Positions 26,081 to 34,591 of a DNA stretch of 64,000 bases are shown here, piece after piece (the stretch's first letter is position 1; each line of letters starts with the position of its first letter). The DNA comes from Bacteroidota bacterium (GTDB taxonomy: Bacteria; Bacteroidota; Bacteroidia; Bacteroidales; F082), in the NCBI GenBank assembly GCA_018830105.1, contig JAHJTC010000016.1, forward strand, positions 248,001-312,000, written 5' to 3'. Under the pieces are notes generated by a model. It was given only the letters and a program-made list of their open reading frames with translations, was not told where the DNA came from and searched no databases. Made by a program: the position numbers and the translations under genes.

Positions 26081-26438
26081 TGCAACAAGGTATTAGTTTT
26101 TTCGTAATATTCATTTACTTTTAAGATGTCAGGTAGAACAGGATTATAATCAGGATAACGTCCTTGCAACTGATACTTCATTAAAATCCCCAAAAATATC
26201 TCGGTTTCATTGTCAAATTCCAAGTCTGTTTTTCTGATAGAAAAATCAAGTTATGTGACCTTGGAGCTACCTCTCCCGATGTTTTGACTATATGAGCTTT
26301 TATCGCTTTTTCAATCACCAAATGACAGAAAAACAATCCATGTAAAATTCTCTTTTCACGAATCAGTAATTCAGCGGTCATTAAATCATCTTCAGCTCCT
26401 TTTGTCCAGTATGCTATCTGTTTTTTTTGGTCTATCAT
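26059..26438 (-). pseudogene. HEPN-domain toxin, frameshifted
   Basis: From ATG 26438 the protein reads as a HEPN domain (AYWTKGAEDDLMTAELLI, FFCHLVIEKAIKAHIV, PRSHNLIFLSEK) but then shifts frame and stops at 26181 after 85 residues. One missing base in the A-run (T-run 26229-26233 on the plus strand) explains this. In the neighbouring frame the homology continues (TDLEFDNETEIFLGIL, MKYQLQGRYPDY, ending LLQWLKKRL) to a stop at 26059-26061, for a total of about 126 residues, the normal family length. The SH[N/D]L motif of this HEPN family is present before the break. The lesion could be real inactivation, a sequencing error in a homopolymer, or a slippage site. Confidence 0.85.
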
Positions 26439-26742
26439 ATTCCAAAATCTAAATATCCAAAATTACAAAAAACAATCATTGAACAGATTCATTCTTAAAA
26501 TGTTTGTTGCCAGTGTCATGTCAACACTACTTTAGCCGGCTCAAGTCTTGTTTTTTTTCCCCAACTCTGCAAAATACATCCTTTACGTCCTGCATGTGCG
26601 GGATGCACAGAATTTCTTTTTTGATTTGAGAAAAAATTGCTGCGACTTAACCGACACAGTAGCATTGACACGATACTTGTGATGCGGTTTGGTCACAAAT
26701 TTAACAGCTGTCAGTTATAAATTTCTTATTACAGTTAGTTTA

Positions 26743-26821
26743 ATGGCAATATTTCCCTGCTAAGATAGCCAATTATTCATTTGTCTAGCGCTTGTTTTTC
26801 ATGTGAAAACGGAAGCTGGTT
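26743..26821. repeat. Direct repeat copy B (79 bp)
   Basis: Right-hand copy of the repeat at 25485-25563, with three substitutions. Sequence similarity stops sharply on both sides, so the shared unit is about 79 bp. Confidence 0.9.
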
Positions 26822-26933
26822 TTTGGCACAGACAAAAAAACTAAAGCAGAAGCTACTGAAACGCAAAAGCCATGTAAAATCATCAGAAGCAGCGATAGTT
26901 CAAAAAAACGTACGTTCAACCTTATATCAAACA

Positions 26934-27089
26934 CTAATTAGTGTCCGTCTATAAAGTGAGTGTTTAATTCATAATGCTCGAGTTCGAGGCCTGCGAAGTG
27001 TTTAAAATCAAGGAGTTTACTCACGTAAACGACTGTTTTAAATACGAACATAACGAAGAAATCGGACATTATGGACAAACACTAATTAG
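26934..27089. mobile_element. MITE-like element with imperfect terminal inverted repeats
   Basis: The ends are 21-bp inverted repeats with three mismatches: left 26934-26954 begins CTAATTAGTGTCCGTC, right 27069-27089 read on the minus strand begins CTAATTAGTGTTTGTC. The interior (about 114 bp) has a nested hairpin: GTTTAC/GTAAAC inside TTTAAAA/TTTTAAA. There is no open frame. This looks like a non-autonomous transposable element or the joined ends of a lost insertion sequence. A CA dinucleotide on both sides could be a short target duplication. Confidence 0.65.
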
Positions 27090-27152
27090 CACAGTATGGT
27101 GTTTGATCTAATCAAGGCAATAGTTTTTCGAGTTGAATTACTTCTTCTCAAA

Positions 27153-30100
27153 CTATTCAACATACTTTCGGATTAATGACAATAATTTTTCCATTTTGAT
27201 TGGTTTTGCCAGGTAATCATTACATCCTGCTTCAAGTATTCGATGTTCATCACCAGTTTGGGCGTAGGCTGTGGTGGCAACGACAGGGAGTTCAGGCCTG
27301 AATTCACGGATAAGTTTTGTCGCTTCAATGCCATTCATCACCGGCATTTTTATATCCATCAGTACGATTGAAATTGCAGCATTTTGTTGGCAAAAAGCCA
27401 CTGCTTCGGCTCCGTTTATCGCGTGGATATGATTATAGCCTATCGAATTCAAAATAACTGCTGCATATTTATAATTTGACTCATCGTCTTCAGCAATAAG
27501 GATGAGCGGCTTTTCTTTATGGTTTATTTCAATTGCCGGAAGCGCATCTTTTGTGGTGGGTAATGCTATATTATTTACGGGGATGGTAAATCTAAAAGTT
27601 GACCCTTTATCTTTAACAGAAGTAACATTTATTTTACCGCCAAGCAGTGTCACAAGCCCTTTTGCAATGGATAATCCCAAACCGCTTCCTTCGTATCCGC
27701 GGGTCATGGATAAATCCTCCTGGGTGAACATTTCAAAAATCAATTCCAGTTTATCGCTAGCTATACCTTTACCGGTGTCCTGGATAAAGAACTCAACAAA
27801 TCCGGGCATTATCCGGTATCCGCAGTTGATGCTTCCCTGTTCGGTAAATTTGATGGCGTTGTTAATCAATTTGCCCAAAATTTTTCGAATGAATTCGGGA
27901 TCGGAACAGATAGAAAAGTCAGAAGATTCGATCAATATTTCAGTATGGATAGCTATCTGTTTAGCTGCACTTTGTTGTTTGCTGTTTTCGATTATTTCTT
28001 CGAAAAATGGCTTCAGAGTAAATTCTTTTTCATGCACCTCCATGGTTTCCGAAAAAATCATGGCAATGTCCATATAATCAGTAACGGTATCCGTTAGCCG
28101 ATATGCGGCATTGTTAACATGCTCCAACAAATCAACCCTTTCTGCCTGCGAAAGTTCCGTTTCGGCCAGAAATTGTCCAAAGCCCAGAATACCATTGAGC
28201 GGGGTTCTTATTTCATGGGATATATTGTTAATAAATGCCGTTTTAAGTTTATCGCTGGCTTCAGCTTTTTCTTTGGCCTGAACCAATTCTTCCAGGTATT
28301 TAATCCGTTCAATAAAGCTGCCAATGGATTGGGCAATAATTTCCATTATCGATTTGTCTGTTTCGGTGTATGATTCCAGATTTTGATAATCCTGAATGGC
28401 AATTACCCCGCTTGGCTTGCTGTCTTCTGCTGTTTTAAATGGCACACCCAGCCAAACCGACAATTCATCACCATATCCTTTTATGGTTCCGTCTTGCTCA
28501 ACTTCAAGTTGGTGTTTGGGGGTAATAATCAGCGATTGATTGGTTTTAAGGACATAATCGGTAAATCCATTGCTAAAATCGTAGGGTTTGTTTAACTCCA
28601 CCTGATCCTGTTCGTCAACGTGATACGGGAAGGAAAATGTATTGTCCGTTGCATTGTATAAAGCCACATAAAAATTATCGGCACGGATAATCTGCCTGAT
28701 TTTTTGGTGTACTTCTGCAAGAAAGCTAGTGAGTGTATAATGTTTGGTCGTTAATTGCGAAATTTCAAGCAATAATTTTCGGGTTTCTTCAAATCTTTTT
28801 TGTTCGGTTATCTCAACAACATATCCCCTGATTTTTTCAAGTTTGTCGTCTGTGTCAAAGATGCCGAGGGCATTTATCAATGCATATATTGTTATCCCTT
28901 CTTTTGAAATAAACTCGACTTCAAAACTTTCAACTTTTCTTTGTTTTTTAATGCGTTGAATCATTTGATCCCTGTCACTCGGATTTTTGAATAATTCAGT
29001 GATATTGAAACCTTCAGAATCTGATCTTTTTTCGAACCCAAATAGATTCAAAAAAGTTTTGTTGCAGCTTAAAATTTCACCCGAAACGGTAACCACATAA
29101 TTGGCCGAAATATCGTTCTCAAAATATTCTTCCAGATTGCTTTTGCTTTTTTGAAGCGCTTCTTCAGCCTGTTTGCGTTCAGTGATATCCAGCATGGAAA
29201 CAACACTGTGTTTGGTTCCGGGAATCATACTGATATTCAAAATTACATCGCGTTTTTCAGCTTTATTGTTGAGTAGTTTTACTTCATATTTTCGCGGTGC
29301 CAGTTTAGAGTTTTGACGTCGGAGGTGATGGTTTTTGAGCATTTCCTGAACGCTTTCGGGGGCTACAAATAGGGTCCATTTCTGGCCTAAAAGCTGAGCC
29401 GGATCATATCCGAACACATCGAAACATTCGTTGTTTGCCAGCAAAATGGTGGTGTCTTCATCAACAATTAAGGTTGCTGTTCCCGTAGATTCGAAAATTG
29501 CTTTGTATCTTACTTCACTGGTCTTCAGGTCTTTTTGGGCTTGCTTCTGTAGTGTAATATCCTGCATTGCACCCTGAATTTTAAATATATTTCCGTTCTT
29601 GTCCTTAACGGCTTCGCCAATGGTTCGCACCCAAACACGCTTTCCGGTTGCAGTAATGATCTCCATTTCTTCATCGTAGGGAATGCCATCCTGTGCACAT
29701 TTGTCAAAAACTTCAACTATTTTTTTGCGCCATTCCGGAGCATAAAAATTAATGCCATCTTTTACCAGTGGTGAATAGCCAGCCGGCATTTCGTGTATGG
29801 CCGCTACCTCGTCGGACCAATACGAGCGGTTTTCCTTTAGCATTACATTCCATCCGCCCAGTTTCGCTTTCTCCCCGGCAATCCGTATCAGATCATAACT
29901 TTCTCTCAGTTTGTTTTGCGCTCTTTTGTATTCGCTGATATTTTGTGTTGTATTTAAAAGATATTCCTCCCCATTGATATTAACTTGATCAATATTCGTT
30001 TCATAATAATGCTTTTCTCCCGATTTTGAATGCAGAACCATTTCCTGATTGCGTACTGAATTGCTTGCCTTTAATTTTTCAAGGATTCGTTTTCGATCTT

Positions 30101-31202
30101 CTGCATCAGGATTAATACCTAAATCTTTTGAGTTTTTGCCTAATGCTTCGTGTTTGGTAAATCCAAATTCTCGCTCAAAGGCTTCATTCACTGCAATAAA
30201 TTTTTCATCAGGCACTTTAGAAAGCGTAACAGCAAATGGCAACTTTTCGAAAAGGGTAAAAAACTTCTCTTCACTTTCACGTAAGGCTTGCTCAGTCATC
30301 TTACGGTCGGAAATATCAACCATGGTTGTTATAAAATGTAGCGGTTGGTTGTTTTTGTCTCGCAGCAATGTAACATTCACATCAGTCCAGAGGAGCGAGC
30401 CGTTTTTACAGATATATCTCTTTTCAAACCTGGCAGAGTCTTTTTCGCTAGCAATCAGTCCTTCTATAATCTTTTGAATTGTTGGGATATCTTCCTTGGG
30501 CGTTATGTCCTGCCATTTTTTGTTTTTCAATTCCTCACGGGTATAACCCAGTATTTTACAGTATGCCTCGTTGACATTTATTTCTCCGGAAGGTAAAGTA
30601 ATTGATTTCCCTACATTGGCTGATTCAAAAACAGATTTGAATTTTTGCTCGTTATCTTTTAGATTTTGGCTGATCTTTTCTTGTTCTAATTTTTGAATAG
30701 CCAGTTCACTGATAAATTCTGTCATATTCAACAGAAAATCCATTGCAACCTTCACTTTTTCCTCTGACACTACCGGCACTTTGTTGAGCGCTTCAAGGTA
30801 TTTCTTCTCGTCGAAACCAAACGCTTCCGCCTGTTTTTTGAAGAAAGCATGATCGGGTTTTTCAAAAAAGAACTGACCGGAAAACAGGTTGGCAATATGT
30901 TCGCCATTTATTTTCAGGGGCACAGCCACATCCATCAGTCCGTTCATGCATTTGTAAGCGTGGTATTTTTCGCCTGTTTTCATTTTGTTTGCCAGCTCTG
31001 TGTCGCTTATGATGCACCTTTTTGATGTCTCAGGATTGAATCGATGAAATTCGGTACAAATAGACCTCCAGCCCGATTTGGATAATACATTCCCTTCAAG
31101 GTCAATGATTGCAGTAACAAATCCCGTTGATTTGTTAAATCCTTCCAAAAGCGTATCGATTTTGTTTAAATCGATTAGGTGCCTGATATTCGTTTTCATC
31201 AT
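27153..31202 (-). CDS. Hybrid sensor histidine kinase (PocR, PAS repeats, GAF, HisKA, HATPase, receiver)
   Basis: 1349 residues from ATG 31202 (the frame stays open to 31244, but MMKTNIRHLIDLNKID fits the family start). Order: a PocR sensory domain (~1-185, with CTEFHRFN, RCIISDTE and FSGQFFF), a helix linker, about five PAS domains (~195-800), a GAF domain (~815-960), HisKA with NISHEIRTPLNG (phosphorylatable His 996), HATPase_c (N box NNAIKF, G boxes DTGKGI and GSGLGLS) and a C-terminal receiver with Asp 1283 in VLMDIKMPV. No membrane helix is evident, so it is probably a cytoplasmic sensor of small molecules or redox/light through PAS and GAF. An NtrC-type regulator and a free HPt protein are encoded divergently ~1.5-3 kb away, so a His-Asp-His-Asp relay is plausible. 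Confidence 0.93.
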   Translation of the reverse strand: MMKTNIRHLIDLNKIDTLLEGFNKSTGFVTAIIDLEGNVLSKSGWRSICTEFHRFNPETSKRCIISDTELANKMKTGEKYHAYKCMNGLMDVAVPLKINGEHIANLFSGQFFFEKPDHAFFKKQAEAFGFDEKKYLEALNKVPVVSEEKVKVAMDFLLNMTEFISELAIQKLEQEKISQNLKDNEQKFKSVFESANVGKSITLPSGEINVNEAYCKILGYTREELKNKKWQDITPKEDIPTIQKIIEGLIASEKDSARFEKRYICKNGSLLWTDVNVTLLRDKNNQPLHFITTMVDISDRKMTEQALRESEEKFFTLFEKLPFAVTLSKVPDEKFIAVNEAFEREFGFTKHEALGKNSKDLGINPDAEDRKRILEKLKASNSVRNQEMVLHSKSGEKHYYETNIDQVNINGEEYLLNTTQNISEYKRAQNKLRESYDLIRIAGEKAKLGGWNVMLKENRSYWSDEVAAIHEMPAGYSPLVKDGINFYAPEWRKKIVEVFDKCAQDGIPYDEEMEIITATGKRVWVRTIGEAVKDKNGNIFKIQGAMQDITLQKQAQKDLKTSEVRYKAIFESTGTATLIVDEDTTILLANNECFDVFGYDPAQLLGQKWTLFVAPESVQEMLKNHHLRRQNSKLAPRKYEVKLLNNKAEKRDVILNISMIPGTKHSVVSMLDITERKQAEEALQKSKSNLEEYFENDISANYVVTVSGEILSCNKTFLNLFGFEKRSDSEGFNITELFKNPSDRDQMIQRIKKQRKVESFEVEFISKEGITIYALINALGIFDTDDKLEKIRGYVVEITEQKRFEETRKLLLEISQLTTKHYTLTSFLAEVHQKIRQIIRADNFYVALYNATDNTFSFPYHVDEQDQVELNKPYDFSNGFTDYVLKTNQSLIITPKHQLEVEQDGTIKGYGDELSVWLGVPFKTAEDSKPSGVIAIQDYQNLESYTETDKSIMEIIAQSIGSFIERIKYLEELVQAKEKAEASDKLKTAFINNISHEIRTPLNGILGFGQFLAETELSQAERVDLLEHVNNAAYRLTDTVTDYMDIAMIFSETMEVHEKEFTLKPFFEEIIENSKQQSAAKQIAIHTEILIESSDFSICSDPEFIRKILGKLINNAIKFTEQGSINCGYRIMPGFVEFFIQDTGKGIASDKLELIFEMFTQEDLSMTRGYEGSGLGLSIAKGLVTLLGGKINVTSVKDKGSTFRFTIPVNNIALPTTKDALPAIEINHKEKPLILIAEDDESNYKYAAVILNSIGYNHIHAINGAEAVAFCQQNAAISIVLMDIKMPVMNGIEATKLIREFRPELPVVATTAYAQTGDEHRILEAGCNDYLAKPIKMEKLLSLIRKYVE

Positions 31203-31395
31203 TGAATCATTTGAAGCTATGTATTTCGGTATTCTAACTAACATTTATCACAGCTATCACGATATCAATGTGATACAATTTCAAGCCCTCTCATTAGTTA
31301 TGCCAAATTTAACAATTTGTTTTCTAATACGCTCAATCCGGACAGGTTTAATTTTTTGGTAAGTTACATCTCAAAAGACCATACTAAATCAAGCA

Positions 31396-31428
31396 CAAAA
31401 ACGGGCTATACACTAACAAAAGCCCGTT
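31396..31428 (-). terminator. Rho-independent terminator after the unknown membrane-protein gene
   Basis: AACGGGCT and AGCCCGTT (31400-31407 and 31421-31428) form an 8-bp stem with a 13-nt loop; on the minus strand the stem runs into TTTTTG. It lies downstream of the gene ending at 31491 and upstream of the kinase gene, so the two are probably transcribed separately. Confidence 0.75.
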
Positions 31429-31490
31429 CAACATTTATAATACGCGCAGGTTTGGCAGATCACTCCGCGGAGCTGGTTTATGTAATAGGT

Positions 31491-32222
31491 TTATTGTTTA
31501 TCCAGTACGGTTCCCTCTTCATTCAACAGTTCTATTTTGGGGTTGTTCTCCTTATCGATATAAATCTTTATGCGTGGCTTTCCTGTATTGTCGTTAATAA
31601 ACAAGCCTACTTCGTTGTTCATTTTTTTGCCAACAAACATTCTGTCTTCCGGCAATAAGCCGTCATCTTTCATTTTTATAAGCGCTTCTTTTTTTTCTTC
31701 AGCATCTTCAATTAGCTGCAGTTTATCGAAAGCACTGCTCCTTTCGTCAAATCCATCCTCTTTAGGATATTCCCAAAATTGAAGACCGTATGTTCTGGCA
31801 TCATTCGCTGTATTTTCCACATAGCGTAATTGCATTATCTGGTCATCTCTGTATTTGTCGACCGATAAAACCAGACCTGCCTGCTTGTCATTCCCGTCGT
31901 AAATGAGACCGCCACATTCATCGCCGGCTGAATTGAAAAAAATCAGCCCTGCTTTTCTCTGTCTTTTGGGCAGATCCTTGCCATTTATTATGCCCGAATG
32001 TTGTCTCTCGCTATTGCTAAGCACCAGTTTTAAGTCGCCATTGCTTTCAATTATATTAATTCTTTCAACAGTTATTTCCTTGAACGTCGTTTCCCTGGAT
32101 TGGTTAAATAAAAACAGGACGACAGCTAACAATACAGCGGATAAAAAGCCTGAATAGATTTTTAAAAATTTTACTTCATTTAGAGTTTTGTTAGTCATAA
32201 TTTCTTTGTTTAATTTGCTCAT
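31491..32222 (-). CDS. Single-pass membrane protein with GLIFF/GLIYDG repeats, unknown function
   Basis: 243 residues (a second ATG at 32198 is equally possible). One membrane helix at ~22-41, the rest probably periplasmic. The ectodomain starts with TVERINIIESNGDLKLVLSN and has short glycine-rich beta units such as AGLIFFNSAGDECGGLIYDG and AGLVLSVDKYRDD. It ends with GLFINDNTGKPRIKIYI and NNPKIELLNEEG, which look like further copies of the same unit. I do not recognise a named domain. It lies between the hybrid kinase and its presumed response regulator, divergent from the latter. Confidence 0.8.
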   Translation of the reverse strand: MSKLNKEIMTNKTLNEVKFLKIYSGFLSAVLLAVVLFLFNQSRETTFKEITVERINIIESNGDLKLVLSNSERQHSGIINGKDLPKRQRKAGLIFFNSAGDECGGLIYDGNDKQAGLVLSVDKYRDDQIMQLRYVENTANDARTYGLQFWEYPKEDGFDERSSAFDKLQLIEDAEEKKEALIKMKDDGLLPEDRMFVGKKMNNEVGLFINDNTGKPRIKIYIDKENNPKIELLNEEGTVLDKQ

Positions 32223-32680
32223 TTTGTTTCTTTTCTCTTAATCCAGCCCATAAGTAATTCAAAGTAGGCAATTTATAAGTTTATGCGTTAGTTTACCGGT
32301 GGAATGGTTGAGATTGTTTGATCAGTTAACTTTGCTCAAATCAGCTAGTCGTTTGGTCTGGAGTAGGTTTAGTTATCAAGCGTAAAAATAGAACTTCCGA
32401 AATAACTTTGCAAATTATTGCGAAGAATAGTCAAAAATAGAACAGTAAAGGCAATTCTTTGCTGTTTTTTTAACGGTGTAAGGCTGATCTTATTTGGACA
32501 TAAATTGCATACCCACTGTATTCATTGGCATGAAAAACAAAATTGTCTCAGAAAAAAAATTTGCCAAAAATATAAAAATGACTATTTTTGCTTTGATTCC
32601 AAATTTGAGACAACCGCAAAACCATCCAATTTTGAGAATCTATAAATGCGGGGGCAGTAATAATTTAGAACCATAGTTAT
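32223..32680. other. Divergent promoter region of the signalling block
   Basis: 458 bases between the unknown membrane-protein gene (-) and the response-regulator gene (+). AT-rich, no open frame that looks real. A good primary-sigma promoter for the regulator lies at 32560-32590. No clear sigma-54 (-24/-12) site is visible for the regulator to act on. Confidence 0.6.
32560..32590 (+). promoter_or_regulatory. Bacteroidetes consensus promoter of the response regulator gene
   Basis: TTTG at 32560-32563 and TATTTTTG at 32583-32590 are separated by exactly 19 bases, matching the TTTG-N19-TAnnTTTG consensus. Transcription would start near 32596, about 85 bases before the ATG at 32681. Confidence 0.7.
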
Positions 32681-34030
32681 ATGGATGCATTCAGGATATT
32701 TATCGTTGAAGACGACATGCTCTATGGAGAAATGTTGCGCCATCATTTGGCCCTTAACCCTGATAACGAGGTACATCTGTACAATAACGGGGAAGAGTGC
32801 CTGAAAAATTTGTACCGCGAACCTTCCATGGTTTCGCTCGATTACAGCTTGCCTGATATGTCGGGTTTGGATGTGATGCGGCGCATAAAAAAAGAACACC
32901 CCGAAATTCCGGTTATCATTGTCTCAGGCCAGGAGGATATCTCCACAGCGGTTACTTTGTTGCGGGAAGGAGCGTATGATTATTTCGTGAAGGACGATGA
33001 CGTAAAAGATCGCCTGTGGAATGTCATCAAAAAAATTAGAGAAAATCTGCAGCTGCGCAGCGAGATCAGTTATCTTAAAGAGGAGATTGGCCGAAAATAT
33101 GAGTTCAGGAATGTTATTAAAGGAAATAGCCCTTCCATCAAGCAGATTTTTAGCCTGATAGAGAAATCCATAAAAACAAATATTTCTGTTTCTATTACCG
33201 GTGAAACAGGAACTGGTAAAGAGTTGGTTGCCAAAGCGATACATTACAATTCAAACCGGGCCAAAAAGCCATTCGTAGCCGTAAATGTGTCAGCGGTGCC
33301 TCGCGAACTTATCGAGAGCGAGATGTTCGGGCATGAAAAGGGAAGTTTTACGGGAGCCACAACACGCAAAATAGGCAAGTTTGAACAGGCCATCGGCGGG
33401 ACCATATTTTTGGATGAGGTGGCCGAGATGGATCTGAATATGCAAACCAAGCTGCTTCGCGTGATACAAGAACGCGAACTAACACGTGTGGGCGGAAACG
33501 ACCTGATAAAAATCGACGTGAGACTGATTGTAGCCACAAACCGCATCCTTTCGGATGAGGTGAAGAAGGGCAACTTCAGGGAAGATTTGTATTACCGCTT
33601 GCTTGGCTTACCTATCGAGTTGCCGCCTCTGCGCTACCGGGGAAATGACATTATTTTGCTGGCTAAGTATTTTGTTGACGAATTCTGTCAGGAAAATAAA
33701 ATGAAGAAGCTAAGCATAACCGAATCCGCTCAGCAAAAATTAATGAAGTATCATTTTCCGGGTAATGTGCGTGAGCTTCGCGCGATCATTGAGTTGGCTG
33801 CCGTGCTTACCGACACAGACAAAGTTGATGAATCACATATCAGTTTCAACTCGGTGGATGCTGCCGGGAACTTATTGATGGAGGAAAACACCCTTGCTGA
33901 ATACACCCGTCAGATTATTACGTATTACCTTCAAAAGTATAACAATAACGTGCTTTTGGTTGCCAAGAAACTCGACATTGGCAAATCGACAATTTACAGA
34001 ATGATCAAAGAAAAGCAAATCATTACTTAG
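32681..34030 (+). CDS. Sigma-54-dependent response regulator (NtrC/AtoC type)
   Basis: 449 residues: receiver domain (1-120, acidic pair ED10-D11 and phospho-acceptor Asp54 in SLDYSLPDMSG), an AAA+ domain (~140-370) with Walker A GETGTGKE, sigma-54 contact loop GSFTGA (a common variant of GAFTGA), Walker B GGTIFLDEV and the arginine-finger region, and a C-terminal Fis-type helix-turn-helix (LLVAKKLDIGKSTIYRMIKEK). It activates sigma-54 promoters once phosphorylated. The HPt gene follows with no gap (TAG then ATG), so both are made together, probably to receive phosphate from a hybrid kinase such as the one at 27153-31202. Confidence 0.95.
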   Translation: MDAFRIFIVEDDMLYGEMLRHHLALNPDNEVHLYNNGEECLKNLYREPSMVSLDYSLPDMSGLDVMRRIKKEHPEIPVIIVSGQEDISTAVTLLREGAYDYFVKDDDVKDRLWNVIKKIRENLQLRSEISYLKEEIGRKYEFRNVIKGNSPSIKQIFSLIEKSIKTNISVSITGETGTGKELVAKAIHYNSNRAKKPFVAVNVSAVPRELIESEMFGHEKGSFTGATTRKIGKFEQAIGGTIFLDEVAEMDLNMQTKLLRVIQERELTRVGGNDLIKIDVRLIVATNRILSDEVKKGNFREDLYYRLLGLPIELPPLRYRGNDIILLAKYFVDEFCQENKMKKLSITESAQQKLMKYHFPGNVRELRAIIELAAVLTDTDKVDESHISFNSVDAAGNLLMEENTLAEYTRQIITYYLQKYNNNVLLVAKKLDIGKSTIYRMIKEKQIIT

Positions 34031-34384
34031 ATGTCCACAAAACTAAAATCCTATCATTTGGATAAACTCATCGCGTTCGTAGGTGATGATCCGGATGCCA
34101 TAAAAAATATGGTGGGCATATTTTTGCATACCACACCCGAATTGCTTGAAACCATCAACGAGAGCTACAAGCAGAAGCAGCCCGAACAAATGGCCAAAGC
34201 AGCACACTCCCTTAAACCTACGCTGGATGTTTTTGGTGTTGACAGTGTTTATGATGTCATCAGAAAGATTGAGCAGAAGGCCAAAAATGCTACACTGGAT
34301 GATGAATTGGCAGGCCTGATTAACACGCTTAACGGGGTGCTTGAAACTGTTTTCGAACAGTTGAAAAAGGCTTTTGTCAACTAA
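34031..34384 (+). CDS. HPt (histidine phosphotransfer) protein
   Basis: 117 residues, all helical by pattern. The phosphorylatable histidine is His59 in AKAAHSLKPTL, the standard HPt signature. It would carry phosphate from the kinase's receiver domain to the NtrC-type regulator encoded directly upstream. Free HPt proteins paired with NtrC-type regulators suggest a multi-step relay with several inputs. Confidence 0.92.
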   Translation: MSTKLKSYHLDKLIAFVGDDPDAIKNMVGIFLHTTPELLETINESYKQKQPEQMAKAAHSLKPTLDVFGVDSVYDVIRKIEQKAKNATLDDELAGLINTLNGVLETVFEQLKKAFVN

Positions 34385-34548
34385 ATTAGCCTGGCTTTTT
34401 TCTGCTGATTATCCAACCCGAATCAGCTACATCCTAATTTCCTGAACAATAGCCTTGCCCGGTTTGTGTTTGGTTTGATAAAACAAATGAGCATTTCAGG
34501 GGTTATAAAGATGGGTTCGCAAGTCGATGCAATTCGCCTAAGAATTAC

Positions 34549-34556
34549 TATCTTTG
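34549..34556 (+). promoter_or_regulatory. Likely -7 box of the suf operon
   Basis: TATCTTTG fits the Bacteroidetes -7 consensus and ends 35 bases before the sufB ATG. The -33 position is not a good TTTG match, so the promoter may need an activator. Confidence 0.5.
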
Positions 34557-34591
34557 CAGCCTTATTTAAACACGATCTAAATAAGTTCATT

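Larger units (their letters stand above)
26439..27152. other. Gene-free accessory stretch with repeat copy B and MITE-like element
   Basis: 714 bases between the toxin gene start and the hybrid kinase gene end. It contains direct repeat copy B (26743-26821) and a 156-bp element with terminal inverted repeats (26934-27089). A TAATTTTG -7-like box on the minus strand (26458-26465) lies just upstream of the HEPN start and could be its promoter. The rest (26480-26740) shows no gene. Confidence 0.6.

Noticed and set aside
25485-26821. Integron attC-like sites
   Set aside because: The 79-bp repeats lack the paired core sites (RYYYAAC/GTTRRRY) and no integrase is nearby.
26807-26941. Plus-strand open frame of ~44 codons reading KTKAEATETQKPCKIIRSSD
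   Set aside because: It has no start codon, begins after a stop inside repeat copy B and ends within the left end of the MITE-like element. It could be the tail of a destroyed gene, but no family is recognisable.
32521-32570. Sigma-54 promoter before the response regulator
   Set aside because: TTGGCAT is present, but no GC at the required 10-base spacing follows it.
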